DNA from: Dugong dugon
Taxonomy: Eukaryota > Chordata > Mammalia > Sirenia > Dugongidae
Assembly: GCA_030035585.1 (NCBI GenBank)
Contig: CM057462.1
Span: 98,229,234-98,293,233, forward strand
Direction of reading: 5' to 3'
Length of the DNA stretch: 64,000 nucleotides
The notes below the pieces were generated by a model. It was not told the origin of the DNA, searched no databases, and saw only the letters and a list, made by a program, of their open reading frames with translations. Shown here in pieces: positions 63,560 through 64,000 of the stretch (position 1 is its first letter; every line of letters begins with the position of its first letter). The translations under genes were made by a program, and so were the position numbers.

Positions 63560-64000
63560 TTTGTAGTGCTTTTTTTTGTGGTGCTGAAGTTTTCTTTGTT
63601 CTTCTTACTCTCTTGTGCTGAGTTACTTTTGTTTGTGGATTTTTTTTTTCATTTCTTTTGTTTTTGTAGGTTTTGTTTTTGCCGAGACTTTATGTTTTTC
63701 CTCTTTTTTTAAATGAGTGTGTTTGTTAACTTTCTTTGTGGTTACCATAAATTTTACCCTTATCTTTCTAAGTTTGAAGAAGTCTACCATTACTTAGTAT
63801 CGCCTTGCATTCTTCTCCATTGAAAGGTTCTATACCTATGTCATTTATTCCCTCTTTTATTGTTTTGAAGTTGTTGTTATTTATTGATTAACTTCTCTGA
63901 TTCCCTGTTGTTTTTCTTTTGGTTTTGGATACTCCTCGAGAGTTCATTTCCTAGATTGGTATCTGGCTCTTATGATCTTGCGTCCCAGGTTCTGCCTGTG

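Larger units (their letters stand above)
59908..64000 (-). mobile_element. L1 LINE, minus strand, extends beyond the window
   Basis: It opens at the left with the T-rich A-tail side, the terminal 3' UTR block (AGGTGAAGGTTTACAGAACA), an internal T tract and a second terminal block (TAAAGGCTTACAGAAAAAAA), as in the copy at 27387. At about 60606 the 3' UTR jumps directly into ORF2 text, an internal deletion of about 1.3 kb. ORF2 then runs back to its start codon at 63559. 63560-64000 is T-rich antisense sequence upstream of ORF2, probably the inter-ORF region. The right end is outside the window. Confidence 0.94.

Overview
The window is mammalian and almost certainly from an afrotherian, most likely an elephant or close relative. 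The basis is the dense set of tRNA-headed SINEs of the AfroSINE type, whose 3' tails match a BovB-like RTE LINE that is also present here. No host gene with a complete coding frame is visible. The predicted open frames fall inside retroelements or low-complexity DNA or are short chance frames. I see no rRNA, functional tRNA or CRISPR array. Names of repeat families come from pattern recognition, not from a database search.

Layout. 1-19 kb: mostly old unique sequence with scattered AfroSINEs, MIR and L2 relics, one RTE tail, two old LTR fragments, and at 17.0-17.4 kb a small RTE derivative that keeps only the two ends of the parent. 19.5-23.4 kb: a 3.9-kb 5'-truncated L1 on the minus strand with a 13-bp target-site duplication (TSD), itself split by a solo LTR. 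24-36 kb: MER5, MIR and L2 relics, AfroSINEs, and two 5'-truncated L1 3' ends (27.4-28.9 kb minus with a 13-bp TSD; 31.5-32.6 kb plus). A four-SINE and (TA)n cluster lies at 33.3-34.2 kb. 36.3-41.7 kb: a nest of LTR in LTR, then a near full-length RTE (38.05-41.22 kb, TSD GTTCAAA) inside an ancient L1.

43.2-46.1 kb: a collapsed class I (gammaretrovirus-like) endogenous retrovirus. It has U5, a primer-binding site resembling tRNA-Arg(CCU), a gag relic with a PPPY late motif, a capsid with the major homology region, a zinc knuckle that has lost two cysteines, a UAG followed by protease in the same frame, a scrap of the RT/RNase H junction, and a 447-bp 3' LTR. No env is seen. 47.8-50.3 kb: a complex locus in which an RTE insertion splits a SINE. 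It carries about 170 bp of non-RTE DNA duplicated from 1.3 kb away and bracketed by 11-bp direct repeats. 50.8-55.1 kb: two solo LTRs with perfect 5-bp TSDs. 56.3-59.5 kb: an 88-bp tandem repeat and an old L1 5' half (plus strand). 59.9-64.0 kb: a longer L1 on the minus strand running off the window, with long ORF2 pieces (endonuclease, RT), an internal deletion, and Asn in place of a catalytic Asp.

Functional logic. RTE (LINE) provides the likely enzymes for the AfroSINEs, since they share a 3' tail, and L1 supplies the rest of the retrotransposition. The nesting order gives relative ages: MIR/L2/MER5 and old L1 are oldest, then MLT-type LTRs, then RTE, L1, AfroSINEs and the TSD-flanked solo LTRs. 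All coding relics examined carry inactivating lesions.
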